DNA from: CAWJTV01 sp963845695
Lineage (GTDB): Bacteria > Planctomycetota > Planctomycetia > Isosphaerales > Isosphaeraceae
Direction of reading: 5' to 3'
Length of the DNA stretch: 64,000 bases
Assembly: GCA_963845695.1 (NCBI GenBank)
Contig: CAWJTQ010000017.1
Span: forward strand, 372,001-436,000
In this document: positions 31,470 to 41,873 of the stretch, piece by piece
Layout of the letters: each line of letters opens with the position of its first letter
How positions within the stretch are numbered: position 1 is the first letter of the stretch
Program-made: the position numbers and the translations under genes
Notes under the pieces: model-generated
Databases searched by the model: none
The model's input: only the letters and a program-made list of their open reading frames with translations
Told to the model about the DNA's origin: nothing

Positions 31470-32610
31470 ATGTCGCTATTCGAATACACCGATTGGGACG
31501 GCTCTCAGCATTTCCTCCCCCAATCGGCCGACGAGGTCTTCGATCAGCTTGCCGAATACATGATGCAGTATGGCGAGCGCGTGCTGCACAACATGGACGA
31601 GCTCGAGGAAGAGATGCCGGACGTCGTCAAGCTGATCCAGAAGGAAGGCTTGATCGAGAAGGACCTGGAGGGTGAGTGGAGGATCACGCCGCGAGGAATG
31701 CGACGCATCCAGGACAAGGCGCTCGACGACCTGTTCCAGTCGTTCCGCCGCGATTCGCTCGGACGTCACGATACCCAGGAAAAAGGCGGAGGGACCGTCC
31801 CGATCGAGGACACACGGCCAATACGTTTATGGTGACTCCCTGGCCCACCTGAACATGCATGAGACGATCAAGAACGCGTACATTCGCCAGGGCGGAGGCG
31901 TGCCGATCCGGCTCAGTTCGGAAGACTATGTCGTGCATGAGACCGAGTACCAGACGCGCTGCGCCACCGTCGTCCTGATCGACATGAGCGGTTCGATGAG
32001 CCGGTATGGGAAATACTACACGACCAAGAAGGTCGCGTTGGCTCTTCAAGCGATGGTCCGGGCCAGGTACCCGCAAGACTCGCTCCAGATGATCGGCTTC
32101 TATACGTACGCCAACCTGATGAATGAGCGGCAGCTCATCAACTCCGCGCCCAAGCCGGTCAGCATGTTCGATAGCCGGATTCATCTCCGATTCGATCTCG
32201 ATCACCCGGCCGGCCGCGTCCCCCAGCACTTCACCAATATCCACGCGGGGCTGCGACTGGCGAGGAGTGTCCTGACGCGCCAGCCCGCCGTGAACAAGCA
32301 GATCATCGTGATCACCGACGGCGAGCCCACCGCACACATCGAGGGCCGTGAGGTCGTCCTGATCTACCCGCCGGCTGAGAAAACCGCGACCCATACCCTC
32401 GCCGAGGTCCGCCACTGCGCCAATGCGGGGATCCGCGTCTCGAGCTTCGCGCTGATCGAGGACTATTTCTATCTGAACCTCGTCAATTTCGTCGAAGAAA
32501 TGGCGCGCGTCTCGAAGGGCGTCGCCGCCTATTGCTCGACCGACGACATCGGTAACCTCGTCTTCGAGAGCTTCGTCGGCGGGCGACGCACGCGGCGATT
32601 CGGTCATTGA
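31470..32610 (+). CDS. VWA-domain protein, partner of the MoxR-type ATPase (one frameshift)
   Basis: The N-terminal part ('SLFEYTDWDGSQHFLPQSAD') reads in one frame to about 31825, where CCAATACG probably holds an extra A. The next frame continues 'YVYGDSLAHLNMHETIKNAY' and 'VVLIDMSGSMSRYGKYYTTK'. DMSGS is the MIDAS metal motif, and 'ITDGEPTAHIEG' a later MIDAS segment. About 380 aa after repair. The order ATPase then VWA gene is the standard MoxR arrangement. It would bind the ATPase and present or recognise the client. Confidence 0.85.
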
Positions 32611-32653
32611 GTCGGCACCATTCGGGGATCTCTGACCGGAGCAAACTCCTCCC

Positions 32654-33037
32654 TCAGTGTCCGCCCTGGGTGGGGGTGAACCGGTAGCCAAATCCTGGGA
32701 CCTTTTCGAGGACACCGCGCTGGCCGACCCCATCGCTGCTGACACCCAGATCCATGATGGGAGAATGGACCAGAAACGTGAGCTCGCGATGATCCGATCG
32801 GCGGAAGCGCACGACCCATCGCTTCCCGGGCCAGGCGACCTCACCATTGACGACCTCACCGCGGTTGGCGATGCGTACTTCGATCACGGTCGCCTCGCTC
32901 CCGTTCGACCGAGGCGTTGACGATGCCGACATCGACTCTCCCTCGCTACGCGTCATCCGCGTGGAGAGGGATGCCAATGTCAAGCAGAGGACGACGCCAA
33001 TGACGAGGCACCCTAATCGCGATGCCAGCTTGTTCAT
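32654..33037 (-). CDS. Hypothetical exported protein
   Basis: 127 aa with an N-terminal signal or anchor ('LASRLGCLVIGVVLCLTLASLS'), a short Ser-rich stretch and a compact C-terminal part ('GKRWVVRFRRSDHRELTFLV', 'GVLEKVPGFGYRFTPTQGG'). GAGGGAG lies about seven bases before the ATG. No family recognised. Convergent with the VWA gene. Confidence 0.7.
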   Translation of the reverse strand: MNKLASRLGCLVIGVVLCLTLASLSTRMTRSEGESMSASSTPRSNGSEATVIEVRIANRGEVVNGEVAWPGKRWVVRFRRSDHRELTFLVHSPIMDLGVSSDGVGQRGVLEKVPGFGYRFTPTQGGH

Positions 33038-33071
33038 GGCCCACTCCCTCAGTTGTGCATGACCTTTTCGG

Positions 33072-33661
33072 TCAACCCTCCGGGTTGTCGAGCAGCTCCT
33101 TCAATCGCTCCGATAACAGGGCAGGAAGTCGAGAGAACCAGGTCTCGTCCAGGAGCCCGACGTCGATCATGTCGAGCAGGTGCACCTGATCCTTTCTGCG
33201 AAACGACGTCAGTTTCATCCGAACCAATGACTCGAACGCAACTACGTGAAACGTCGGTGTCGCTTCCGCCTCGGTGACCTCCGGCGCGGGCACCGGGTCT
33301 TCCGATCGGACGCGTTCGCCGGCGAAGATGATGTGGACGGCGTCGCGTGCCTTGGCGCCGGCCCGTCCAGGAACATGGCGATCCCCTTGACCCATCCGAA
33401 ACACAAACCCGGCCTTCGCGAGAGCGGATTTCGCCGGTTCGAGGTCGGCTCGACGGATCAGGATGTCAACGTCCTGGGTATTGCGCACCGCGGATTCATC
33501 AACCGAGCAACCCAGGCGGCCACGGCGTTGTCATCGATCACGGCGTAGGGGATCTTGGACTCCTCGAGGGCGGCCGCGGCGCGATGTAGTCGTTCGCGTA
33601 CTCGATCCACGGCTCTCACCATCCTGTCTAGAATGTCTTCCGGCCAGTGAATGCTCGACAT
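33072..33661 (-). CDS. Nucleotidyltransferase-fold protein (one frameshift)
   Basis: From ATG 33661 (GGGAG upstream) the frame gives 'SSIHWPEDILDRMVRAVDRV' and 'IPYAVIDDNAVAAWVAR'. At about 33510 one G appears lost, after which 'RNTQDVDILIRRADLEPAKS' follows. TQDVDILI is the acidic pair of nucleotidyltransferases of the AbiEii/COG2253 kind. The usual first motif (GG-x-A) is replaced by DDNAVAAW. The C-terminus ('DQVHLLDMIDVGLLD') matches the helical part of that family. Whether it is a toxin or an orphan enzyme is unclear; no antitoxin partner is beside it. Confidence 0.65.
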
Positions 33662-33690
33662 CGTTGATCTCCCGGGCGATCGCATGCCGG

Positions 33691-35099
33691 TCACGCCCAT
33701 TGCTTCTCGACAGTATAAGGGAGCACCTTGATCCCTCGGCTTTTCAGCGAAGCCAGCGCATCCTTCAATCTGCTCTGCTGCTCGGACCATGCCGATCGTT
33801 CCAGGAATGTCAGACCCGGTCGGCTGGCGAGCGGGTCTCGGATCTCGTTCTCATCGAGGAGGAATACGAAATCGCCGCGGGCGAGATCGAGCGACTCGAT
33901 CAGCCGGGCCGTCTGCATGGACGTGCGAATCGGCGCGCTCGACGCCACCGGCACCGACGAGGGTCAACAGGCTGATCCCCAAGCCCGCCGCTCTGAGATC
34001 GGTCACCGTGGAACGCAGCTCCTCGTCGTTCCAGGTCTTGCGGTACACTTCACGCACCTCCGGGTCGCCCGACTCGACCCCGAGACTGACCCGGACCAGT
34101 CCCCGCGCGGCGAACGCGCTCCAGGCGGCTCGATCCGGACGAGGACGAGTGAAATCGTCGAGGAAGGCGTGAATGCCATCGAGGCGTGGTTTGGCCAGGT
34201 CGGCATCATCGGGGTCGGTCGCCGGAGAAGACGGCCGCTGGCTCGATCGGGAACACCTGCCGGACTTCATCGAGGTAGGCCACGACCTCTTCCACCGGAC
34301 GGCGAAGGACGTCACTCCCGGCCAGGAATACCCAGCGGCTTTGCAAGAGCCGTCGCCCCCAGATCGTAGCGACCTCTCGCACATGCCGTTCAAATTCCTC
34401 CGGCGTGCGCACGTAATGCTCGGCCACCGGACTCATTCCGAAGCTTCGTCCCTCGGCGTGTCCGAGCGTGGCCTGGAGGACGACGGCGTTCAGGCAATCG
34501 GGCGGCAGAAACGGGAGGGGCCCATAGGTCGCCAGGTAACGCTCGCGGTGGGCGAACCAGGCGGCGCTGTCCCATCGACTGATCCGTTCCAGGAAATCGT
34601 CGAGCTCATCGTGTCGGAGCGGTCGGGCTTTCTCCAGCGGGGGTTCTCGGAACCGGAGTCGGCCGGCAGTAGAGTCCGCCAACAATTCCAGCGCAACCGA
34701 ACGGATCCGATGATCGAGGTCGCTGGCTTCCGCGTATCCCAGCCGGCGCCGTCTCAGGACGAGATTCGGGCCCTCGCGGACCCGGTCGATGGCATGGACC
34801 TCGGTGTCCAGCCCCTTGAGGTAGTGGATGCCTTCGGCGAAGACCCGCTGCCAGCGGCCCTCGAGGTCGAAATGGTAGATCGGGGCATCGCCGAAATAGA
34901 GCGAGAATGCCCCTGGTTTGAACCCGGCGAAGATCGGATCACGATCGCCCCCAACAGGTTCCAGGCCAATCCGTCTTCGATATAACGCCCCCTGCTTCAA
35001 CAGGCACGCCGCTTCGGTGAGATGCTCGGACTCCATGGCACTCAACTCCGGTTTGGGAGGACACGCGAATTCGCCCTCCTCGGAACTCTGAACACCCAT
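33691..35099 (-). CDS. Radical-SAM-like protein without a visible CX3CX2C motif (two frameshifts)
   Basis: Three frames join to one protein of about 465 aa: 35099 to about 34215 ('YRRRIGLEPVGGDRDPIFAG', 'YFGDAPIYHFDLEGRWQRVF'), then 'DADLAKPRLDGIHAFLDDFT' and 'LVRVSLGVESGDPEVREVY' to about 33925, then 'QTARLIESLDLARGDFVFLL' to the stop at 33691. The middle part looks like the later strands of a radical-SAM TIM barrel (SLGVESGD, 'LGISLLTLVGAGG'). The only cysteines in the N-terminal part are isolated, so no iron-sulfur cluster motif can be seen. It may be a degenerate relative or another TIM-barrel enzyme. Confidence 0.55.
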
Positions 35100-35129
35100 T
35101 ATAGTACCCGCCGCGAACCAAGCGCCGCA

Positions 35130-35190
35130 CGTAGGTCAGGCTTTCCAGCCTGACAGGACCAGGGTGTCAGGCTGGAAAGCCTGACCTACG
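35130..35190. repeat. Perfect 26-bp inverted repeat
   Basis: Arms 35130-35155 and 35165-35190 are fully complementary around a nine-base loop. Each arm holds an inner palindrome (GTCAGGCT-TTCC-AGCCTGAC). It lies between the divergent radical-SAM-like gene and the glycosyltransferase gene, ending 31 bp before the latter's start. Confidence 0.9.
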
Positions 35191-35221
35191 TAGGCAATCG
35201 CCGGGATTGTAGGAGGAAACC

Positions 35222-36913
35222 GTGGTAGAGGAGGCGGTGCCGCCGGGCGGGCATTGTCAATGCATCGTCCCAAACTCCCGATCGGCGTGGATCGAGCCGA
35301 TCGTCATCCTTCTGCTGGCGCTGACGCTCAACCTGGCTGGCAACCGCGGAACCGGTCTCTGGGATCGGGACGAGCCGAGGTATGCGGTCTGTGTCCGCGA
35401 GATGCGCGCCCGCAACGACTGGATCTTCCCGACCTTCAACGGCGAGCCGCGTTATCATAAGCCGATCCTGATTTACTGGCTGATGGGGTTGACGACGGCC
35501 ATCGCGGGGGACCACCCCTTCGGCGTCCGCCTGGTCTCGGGGCTGGCCGGCGCCGTCACGGCGATCGGCGTCTGGTGGCTGGGCCGTCGGATGCTCGGAC
35601 CGCGTGGAGGGTTCCTGTCGGCATTGATCTTCGCCACCGCGCCGATCGTGGTCGCCGAGTCCAAGCTGGCGACAACCGACGCGACCCTGATGCTCTGGCT
35701 CTTCGGCTGTCAGAGTTGCCTCTGGGTCCTGAGTCGGCGACCGTCCCGAGGGGCAGCGACCGGATTCTGGGTGTGCCTGAGCCTGGCGATTCTGACCAAG
35801 GGACCGATCGGGCCTGCCTTGATCGGGGTGTCAACCCTATTGAGCTGGTGGTGGGGTTGGCCAGTGCCTCCCCGGCATCGGCTGCACTGGCGTTGGGGGC
35901 TGGCGGGGCTTATCATCCTGACATGCCCCTGGTTCATCGCCGTCAGCATCGCCTCGCACGGCGAGTTCCTCCGATTTGCCGTCGGAAGGCAGATTGTCCA
36001 CCGGCTCGCGACCGATATGGAGGCTCACGGCGGTTTTCCCGGGTATTACCCCGTGGTGGCGACGCTCGTCTTTTATCCATGGTCCGCGCTCTTGCCCATG
36101 GCGATCGCCTTGGGCTGGTCGCGCCGGAAGGCCAATCCCAACCTGAGTTTCCTGCTCGGATGGGTGGCCGGGCCTCTCATCCTGCTCGAGTGTTTCCAGA
36201 CCAAGTTGATCCATTATTATCTTCCGGCGTTCCCGGCCTGCGCGCTTCTGGTGGCCTGGCTGGTCCTCTCTCTGGGCGAAGAAAAGGCCCATTTTCGGAG
36301 ACAGTCTTTGGGACGTGTCAGCCTGGTCGCTCTGGTCGGGATTGGGATGGCCTGGGTGACCCTGCTGGTGGGCGGAACGGTGTTGATGCCCGGGGCTCTC
36401 CGTACGCCCTTGATCGCGATCGCCGTACTGGTCGCATTGGGAACGCTGCGGGGAACCTGGTTGCTGCGACGAGGTGCTAGCGATCGGGCCGTTTACGCGC
36501 TCGCCGCGACCTGGGCTTGCGTCCTCCTGATCTGCGGCGGTTGGCTGGTCCCGACGGGTGAACCCTTCCGCACGTCGCGTGTCGTCGGCGAGAGGCTGGC
36601 TACACTCTCGAATCGACTGGGTTTGCAGCCTGTCTTGCTGGAGTACCAGGAGCCCGGAGTCATCTACGCGTTGGGGCATCCTGCCGCGCTCACGCGCGAC
36701 CGCGACGGTTTCTTCGCACATCTCGAGGGCGGTCGAGCTGTCCTGACCGTGTTGCTGGAAAGCGAGATCGAGGTGATGCGCAGCCATTTCGGCCTGGATG
36801 TCCGACCGATCGATCACGTTGACGGATTCGTTCTGACGAAAGGGAAACGTCAGACCCTGCACCTCGCCGCGGTTCGACAGGTTGACTCGGAGTCGGTCGA
36901 AAAAGTGCCGTAG
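35222..36913 (+). CDS. GT39/ArnT-type membrane glycosyltransferase
   Basis: 563 aa, GTG start with AGGAGG five bases upstream. Many membrane helices; the first luminal loop holds 'GLWDRDEPRYAVCVREM', the catalytic acidic motif of PMT_2/ArnT enzymes, then 'PRYHKPILIYWLMG'. Such enzymes move a sugar from a polyprenyl-phosphate donor to lipid or protein on the outer face of the inner membrane. The C-terminal part ('VLLEYQEPGVIYALG') is a soluble domain. The acceptor is unknown. First gene of the envelope cluster. Confidence 0.85.
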   Translation: MVEEAVPPGGHCQCIVPNSRSAWIEPIVILLLALTLNLAGNRGTGLWDRDEPRYAVCVREMRARNDWIFPTFNGEPRYHKPILIYWLMGLTTAIAGDHPFGVRLVSGLAGAVTAIGVWWLGRRMLGPRGGFLSALIFATAPIVVAESKLATTDATLMLWLFGCQSCLWVLSRRPSRGAATGFWVCLSLAILTKGPIGPALIGVSTLLSWWWGWPVPPRHRLHWRWGLAGLIILTCPWFIAVSIASHGEFLRFAVGRQIVHRLATDMEAHGGFPGYYPVVATLVFYPWSALLPMAIALGWSRRKANPNLSFLLGWVAGPLILLECFQTKLIHYYLPAFPACALLVAWLVLSLGEEKAHFRRQSLGRVSLVALVGIGMAWVTLLVGGTVLMPGALRTPLIAIAVLVALGTLRGTWLLRRGASDRAVYALAATWACVLLICGGWLVPTGEPFRTSRVVGERLATLSNRLGLQPVLLEYQEPGVIYALGHPAALTRDRDGFFAHLEGGRAVLTVLLESEIEVMRSHFGLDVRPIDHVDGFVLTKGKRQTLHLAAVRQVDSESVEKVP

Positions 36914-37203
36914 GATCGGCTGGCTGGCGCATTGAAAGGTTTGCGGTTGATCGAGACGCGTGGCGCCTCCATGGGCCTTGGCGCCGATTGCCCCGCTCTG
37001 AATGCAACGATTATCGTTTGGCCCCGTTTTTCCATCGCAACTCTTTACGTTGCCATTGACCGCCTGGAGCGGGTCCTTATACTCATCTGAACCCGCGAGG
37101 CCAGGGCCGTCATCCTCTCGGACCAGGATGGACACAGCTCGGCCCCACGACCTGACATCGGCCGTCTCCCGACGAGCCGGGCCGCTGATCAAGGAGGATC
37201 GCG

Positions 37204-38811
37204 ATGGCCCAGCGCCGGAGTCTGCTCGCGATCCTCTTGCTCGCGACGAGTCTGCATGCCTGGTTCATCTCCCGGACCCTGGTCCCGGCGCAGGATGGGC
37301 TGAAGTTCATCCGATTCGCCCGACAGTTCCAGACCGATCCCTGGTGCGATGTGATTCGAGGGGCGGATGTCCATCCTCTTTACCCGGGGCTCGTCGCAGC
37401 CGTCCAGCCGGTCGTTGCCGGATTCGTCGAACCGGGGCCAGACGTCTGGCGGATTGCGGCCCAACTCGTCGCGGCGCTGGCCGCGGTCGGATTGCTCGTC
37501 CCGGTTTACTTCCTGACCGAATCGTTATTCGACCGGCGAATCGCCTTTGTGGCGGCTGGGCTGCTGGCATTGCTCCCGCGCGCGGCCGAGCTGGGACGCG
37601 ACACGCTCGCCGACAGTCTGGGACTGTTCACGACGTTTCTAGCCTTGTGCCTGGGGGCACGGGCCCTGAAGTCCGGCGGCTGGCTCGCCGCACTCGGCGC
37701 CGGCCTGGCCGCGGGCGCGGGCTATCTGGCGCGGCCGGAGGTCATCCTCGTTCCCCTGGCCATCAGCTTGACATGGCTGATTGGGCTCGGCAGGAATTCC
37801 GGACGATCCCGCCTCGGGCGAATGCCCGCCATGTCGGTGCTGCTCGCATCTGTCGGCTTGATAGTGATCTCCTACGCAGTGGTCAAAGGCGAGATCTCCG
37901 AGAAGATCGCCATGCGGTACGGCGGATGGCTGGGGCCGCAATCGATCCTGAGCCGGCCCGTGCCTCAGCAGGTTCCTCGTGGTCTGGATGATCCGCGGTG
38001 GGACTTTTCGCCCAAAGAAGAATCGGATCAAATCCCGATCCGAAGCTGGCGATCGTCGTTCGGGCGGATCGCCGGTAAGTGGTGGGAGGAGCTGTGCTGG
38101 GGCTTCGCGGTGATGACGGTCTGGGGCCTGACACGTCGGCGATTCATCCGCAGCCTGCTGCCAGATCGCAACTCGGTCGATAGCGGCGGTGTCGAGGGCC
38201 GCCTTCTGCTGGTGTTCTCCGGAGTCTACCTCCTGGCTTTGCTGCGACATTCGGTCATGCTCGGTTATCTCTCGGGCCGACACATCATGCCGCTGGTGGT
38301 CGCCTCGATGCCGTGGGCCGCGGCGGGGACTTACGTCTGTTGTCGCGGGATCGCTCTAAAGCTCCGCTTGGGGGAACGGTGGTATCCGACAGCCCGCGTC
38401 GCCTTGATGGGAACGGCGATCGTCGCATCCCTCGGGGTGCAGACGAGACCGAGCCATCGGGATCACGTGAGCCGGTGGGGCCACTGGGCCGCCGGACGAT
38501 GGCTGAAGGAGCACGCCCGACCCGACGAGTTGATCCTGGACACACGCGGCTGGGCCAAGTTCATCTCGGGGCAGCCGGGCTACGACTACTGGCATGTGTG
38601 CCAGGCACTCACCGACTCGCACTTGAGTTATATCGTCGTCGGCCTCGACGAGTTGAGTGCGGTCAGTCCGCGAGCGGAGACCTTGAAGGCCCTGCTCGCC
38701 TACGCGGCGACCCCGATCGTGGATTTCCCGGCATCGCCGGACGAGCGAGGCGCCGCAGTTCGTCTCTACCGCTTCCAACGACCCGCATCATGGGAAGGAC
38801 TGGCCCGTTGA
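37204..38811 (+). CDS. Membrane glycosyltransferase, GT39-like
   Basis: 535 aa with AAGGAGG before the ATG. The first helix is followed by 'LVPAQDGLKFIRFARQF' in place of the usual DE motif, then 'HPLYPGLVAAVQP', a pattern seen in polyprenol-dependent glycosyltransferases. About ten membrane segments are visible ('GLLVPVYFLTESLFDRRIAF', 'SVLLASVGLIVISYAVV'), and a C-terminal soluble part includes 'WGHWAAGRWLKEHARPDELI'. The last 22 bp overlap the kinase gene. Confidence 0.8.
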   Translation: MAQRRSLLAILLLATSLHAWFISRTLVPAQDGLKFIRFARQFQTDPWCDVIRGADVHPLYPGLVAAVQPVVAGFVEPGPDVWRIAAQLVAALAAVGLLVPVYFLTESLFDRRIAFVAAGLLALLPRAAELGRDTLADSLGLFTTFLALCLGARALKSGGWLAALGAGLAAGAGYLARPEVILVPLAISLTWLIGLGRNSGRSRLGRMPAMSVLLASVGLIVISYAVVKGEISEKIAMRYGGWLGPQSILSRPVPQQVPRGLDDPRWDFSPKEESDQIPIRSWRSSFGRIAGKWWEELCWGFAVMTVWGLTRRRFIRSLLPDRNSVDSGGVEGRLLLVFSGVYLLALLRHSVMLGYLSGRHIMPLVVASMPWAAAGTYVCCRGIALKLRLGERWYPTARVALMGTAIVASLGVQTRPSHRDHVSRWGHWAAGRWLKEHARPDELILDTRGWAKFISGQPGYDYWHVCQALTDSHLSYIVVGLDELSAVSPRAETLKALLAYAATPIVDFPASPDERGAAVRLYRFQRPASWEGLAR

Positions 38812-39699
38812 GGTACGGATCGTTCTGGGATCGTTGGGCCCGAGGCGTGAGCTGGACCTGGGTCAACGAGGCGTATCGAAGCCACTTGCCCGAGGCTTTC
38901 GACGCCACGGTCATGACCCTCCATTCCACGGATCGTCTCCACGCCAAGCAGGGCCGATCGACCGCGCGAGTCGTCTTCCATCCGGATCAACCTCACGGCC
39001 CGGACGTCCCGCAGCCAACGACTCGTCCGCTCTCCGTCTACCTGAAGCGGCACTATCGTTCGCCGTGGCCGATCCGGGTCGCGGCGATGCTCGACCCCGC
39101 CAGGGGATACTCGCCGGCGGCCGCCGAATGGGCCCGCCTCGAACGTGCCCGGAAGCTGGGGGTGGACGTGCCCGAAGTCGTCGCGGCCGGCGAACAGATC
39201 GGTCCCCACGCCAGCTTGCAGAGCTTCTTGATGGTGGCCGAGCTGACCGGTTGTGAGGCATTGCACGAGGCGGTGCCGAAGCTGGCGGAGCGGCTCGATC
39301 CGCGTGAGTTCGCCGCCCTGAAGCGCCGGGTGATCTCCGAGATGGCCCGGATCACGGCCACTCTGCACGCCGCTCGACAATTCCACAAGGACTTGTATCT
39401 CTGCCACTTTTTCCTGGATCTCGACCGAGCTCGAACGGGACGGAGCTCCGACTCGGCTCGTCCTGATCGATCTTCATCGGCTAGCCGCCCATCGGCTCTG
39501 CCCCGACTGGGGGCGCTGGAAGGATCTCGGACAACTGTTGTTCTCGACCTACGGGGTCGACGGGATCGATGACCGCGATCGTCGGCGATTCTGGCACCAC
39601 TACCGCCGTCGCATCCGGATTCCCCTCGCCCGATGGCAAGAGCGTCTCGTGCGATTCCGGGCCGCACGCTACGAGAGGCACAACCGAACGCCGCGGTAG
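38790..39699 (+). CDS. WaaP/RfaP-like lipopolysaccharide kinase (one frameshift)
   Basis: About 303 aa from ATG 38790, overlapping the end of the glycosyltransferase gene. The kinase-like fold shows 'YLKRHYRSPWPIRVAAML', 'AAEWARLERARKLGVDVPE', 'SFLMVAELTGCEAL' and the catalytic 'FHKDLYLCHFFLDLD', close to the HRD..ICHF motif of RfaP. At about 39435 the frame shifts and continues 'APTRLVLIDLHRL', the metal-binding Asp segment, ending at TAG 39699. It should phosphorylate a sugar of the envelope glycolipid core. Confidence 0.8.
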
Positions 39700-39817
39700 G
39701 CCGGGATCGGCCTGGCTCCAGAATCGCTACAGACGGGCCGCATCGGCCGTGCGATAAGACGAGGATAACGGACCAGTTACTCGTCGGGGTTGCTATGCCA
39801 CTACCCAAGGAGGAACC

Positions 39818-41090
39818 ATGCACCTCGCCCTCAATTATCAGCGCGTGGACCCGTCGCGAGGGGGCGCCGAGACGTACGTCGCGGACCTGTGCCGGCATCT
39901 GGTCCTCGACGGTCATCGCGTTGACTTGTACGCGGAGAGCTGGGCCGCCGATTGCCTGCCTCATGAGGTCAACGTCGTCCCCGTTCCGGCGGCCGGGTCG
40001 GAGCCGACTGGAGCGGATCTGGAGCTTCGCCCAGAATTCCGAGTCCGCGATGCGACAGGGGAGCCATGAGTGCTCGGTGGGCTTCATCAACACCTGGGCT
40101 CACGACGTGATCATCCCGCAGGGCGGCGTGCAGAAAGGGAGCCTGGACGCGAATGCCGGGCGATTCCAGACGGGTCTTCAACGCGGGCTCTACCGGTTGA
40201 CCAAATCCGCCAATCCGAAATACTGGCTCTACCGCGCGATCGAGAACAAGCAGTACGACCTCATGCGGTCGTCCCGGTTTGTCGCCGTGAGTGAGATGGT
40301 TCGTCGGCACCTGGAAGAATTTCACCACGTCCCGCCAGAGAAGATCCACGTGGTACCCAATGCGATCGATGTGCGACGGGTCGAGGTCTCCCAGCCGGGC
40401 GCAGTCCGTTGTGGGTTCCGCAACCGGATGGGCCTGGAACCGACCGACCTGGTTGGCCTCTTTGTCGGTCACAACTTCGCGCTCAAAGGTCTCAAGCCGC
40501 TCCTGATGGGACTCGGAGCGCGGCGTCGGCGCGACCGAGCGGCTCGACCCGTTCATCTCCTGGTCTGTGGCGGCGGGAATTCCGCACCATATCTTCGCCT
40601 TGCCAGGAGCCTGGGAATCCAGGATTCTGTGCACTTCCTCGGATTCTATCCGGATGTCCGCGAGTGCTACTGGTCGAGCGATTTCTTCGTCCAGCCGACC
40701 TACTATGATCCCTGCTCGCTGGTCGTTCTGGAAGCGCTGGCGTGCGGCCTGCCGGTGATCACCACCGAGCAGAACGGGGCGGGAGAATTGATGACCAACG
40801 ATCGCGAAGGATACGTCTTGACGTCGCCCGACGCCGAGAGTGAGCTGATCGCCGCGCTCGATGGGATGGCCCACGACGCGAAGCGGTCGGCGATGTCCAC
40901 GGAGGCACGTCGACTGGGCCGTCAAATGACCTTTGACGACCACGTCGCAAAGCTCGTGACGATCTTCCAGGAGGTGGCCCGCAACAAGTCGGCTCGCGTG
41001 CCGCACGCTCGCACGCGAAGCCCCAGTATCCCAGGGGCTCGCGTGGGTCGATCCAGCCGGTGGAGTCGAGGGAATCTGGGCTCGGCCTGA
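39818..41090 (+). CDS. Glycosyltransferase family 4 (one frameshift)
   Basis: ATG 39818 has AAGGAGG upstream and gives 'HLALNYQRVDPSRGGAETYV', the acceptor side of a GT-B fold. Near 40000 the frame shifts to 'RLERIWSFAQNSESAMRQG', then 'VAVSEMVRRHLEEFHHVPPE', 'VVPNAIDV', 'LLVCGGGNSAPYLRLARSLG', 'VHFLGFYPDVRECYWSSDFF' and the donor-binding 'PTYYDPCSLVVLEALACGLP'. This is RfaG/WaaG-like, so it probably extends an LPS-type core. The last 40 residues are Arg/Ser rich and may be spurious. Confidence 0.85.
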
Positions 41091-41116
41091 GCCAACGGAT
41101 CACGGAGGGCTCGATC

Positions 41117-41873
41117 ATGCAGGCGGTTCTTCTGGCTGGGGGAAAAGGGACGCGGCTACGCCCCTATACTCACGTCCTGCCCAAGCCGCTCATGCCGATG
41201 GGTGGCGACGACCCCATGCCGATCATCGAAGTGGTCCTCCGCCAGCTTGCGCGGTACGGATTTCGCGACGTGACCGTCATCACCGGTTACCTGACCGAGC
41301 TGATCGAAGCTTTCTGCGGTGATGGGAGGCGGTTCGGAACGCGTCTCCAGTATCGCCGCGAGCTGACCCCGCTGGGCACCGCCGGGGGCCTGACCTTGCT
41401 CGATCGCCCGTCGGAGCCGATCCTGGTGATCAACGGCGATATCCTGACGACTCTCGACTTCGGAGCCATGTACGAGTTCCACCGGGATCGTGGCGCCGGC
41501 CGCGACCATCGCCTCCTACCCCCGCGAGGTGAAGATCGACTTCGGCGTGCTGCTCTTCGGCGACGATCCCCACGTCTTGACAGGTTACCAGGAGAAGCCC
41601 GAGTATTCCTTCCAGGTGAGCATGGGCGTTTACATCCTCGACCCGTGCGCCTGGGGTTTCCTCGAGCCCGATCGGTCGTTGTCGATGCCGGATCTTCTGG
41701 AATCGTTGCGCCTGAGCGGACACGAGGTCCATTGTTACCGGCAAGAGTGTTACTGGCTGGACATCGGGCGGCACGACGATTATGAGCTGGCGAACGAGGT
41801 TTTCGACTCACGACGTTCTGCGTTTCTGGGCATCCCCGAATCCAGGAAACTCAAGATCGGGCGAGACCAGTGA
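41117..41873 (+). CDS. Sugar-phosphate nucleotidyltransferase (one frameshift)
   Basis: ATG 41117 has GGAGGG seven bases upstream. 'AVLLAGGKGTRLRPYTHVLP' and 'KPLMPMGGDDPMPIIEVV' form the nucleotide-binding N-terminus, followed by 'ELTPLGTAGGL' and 'ILVINGDILTTLDF' (metal Asp). Around 41495 the frame shifts to 'ATIASYPREVKIDFGVLLF', then 'GYQEKPEYSFQVSMGVYILD' and 'YWLDIGRHDDYELANEVF', the typical end. It should make an NDP-hexose for the neighbouring glycosyltransferases. Confidence 0.87.

Noticed and set aside
31800..31850. Programmed frameshifting in the VWA gene
   Set aside because: No classic slippery heptamer with a downstream structure is seen at the break (CCAATACG); similar breaks occur in over 20 places, so an assembly indel is more likely.
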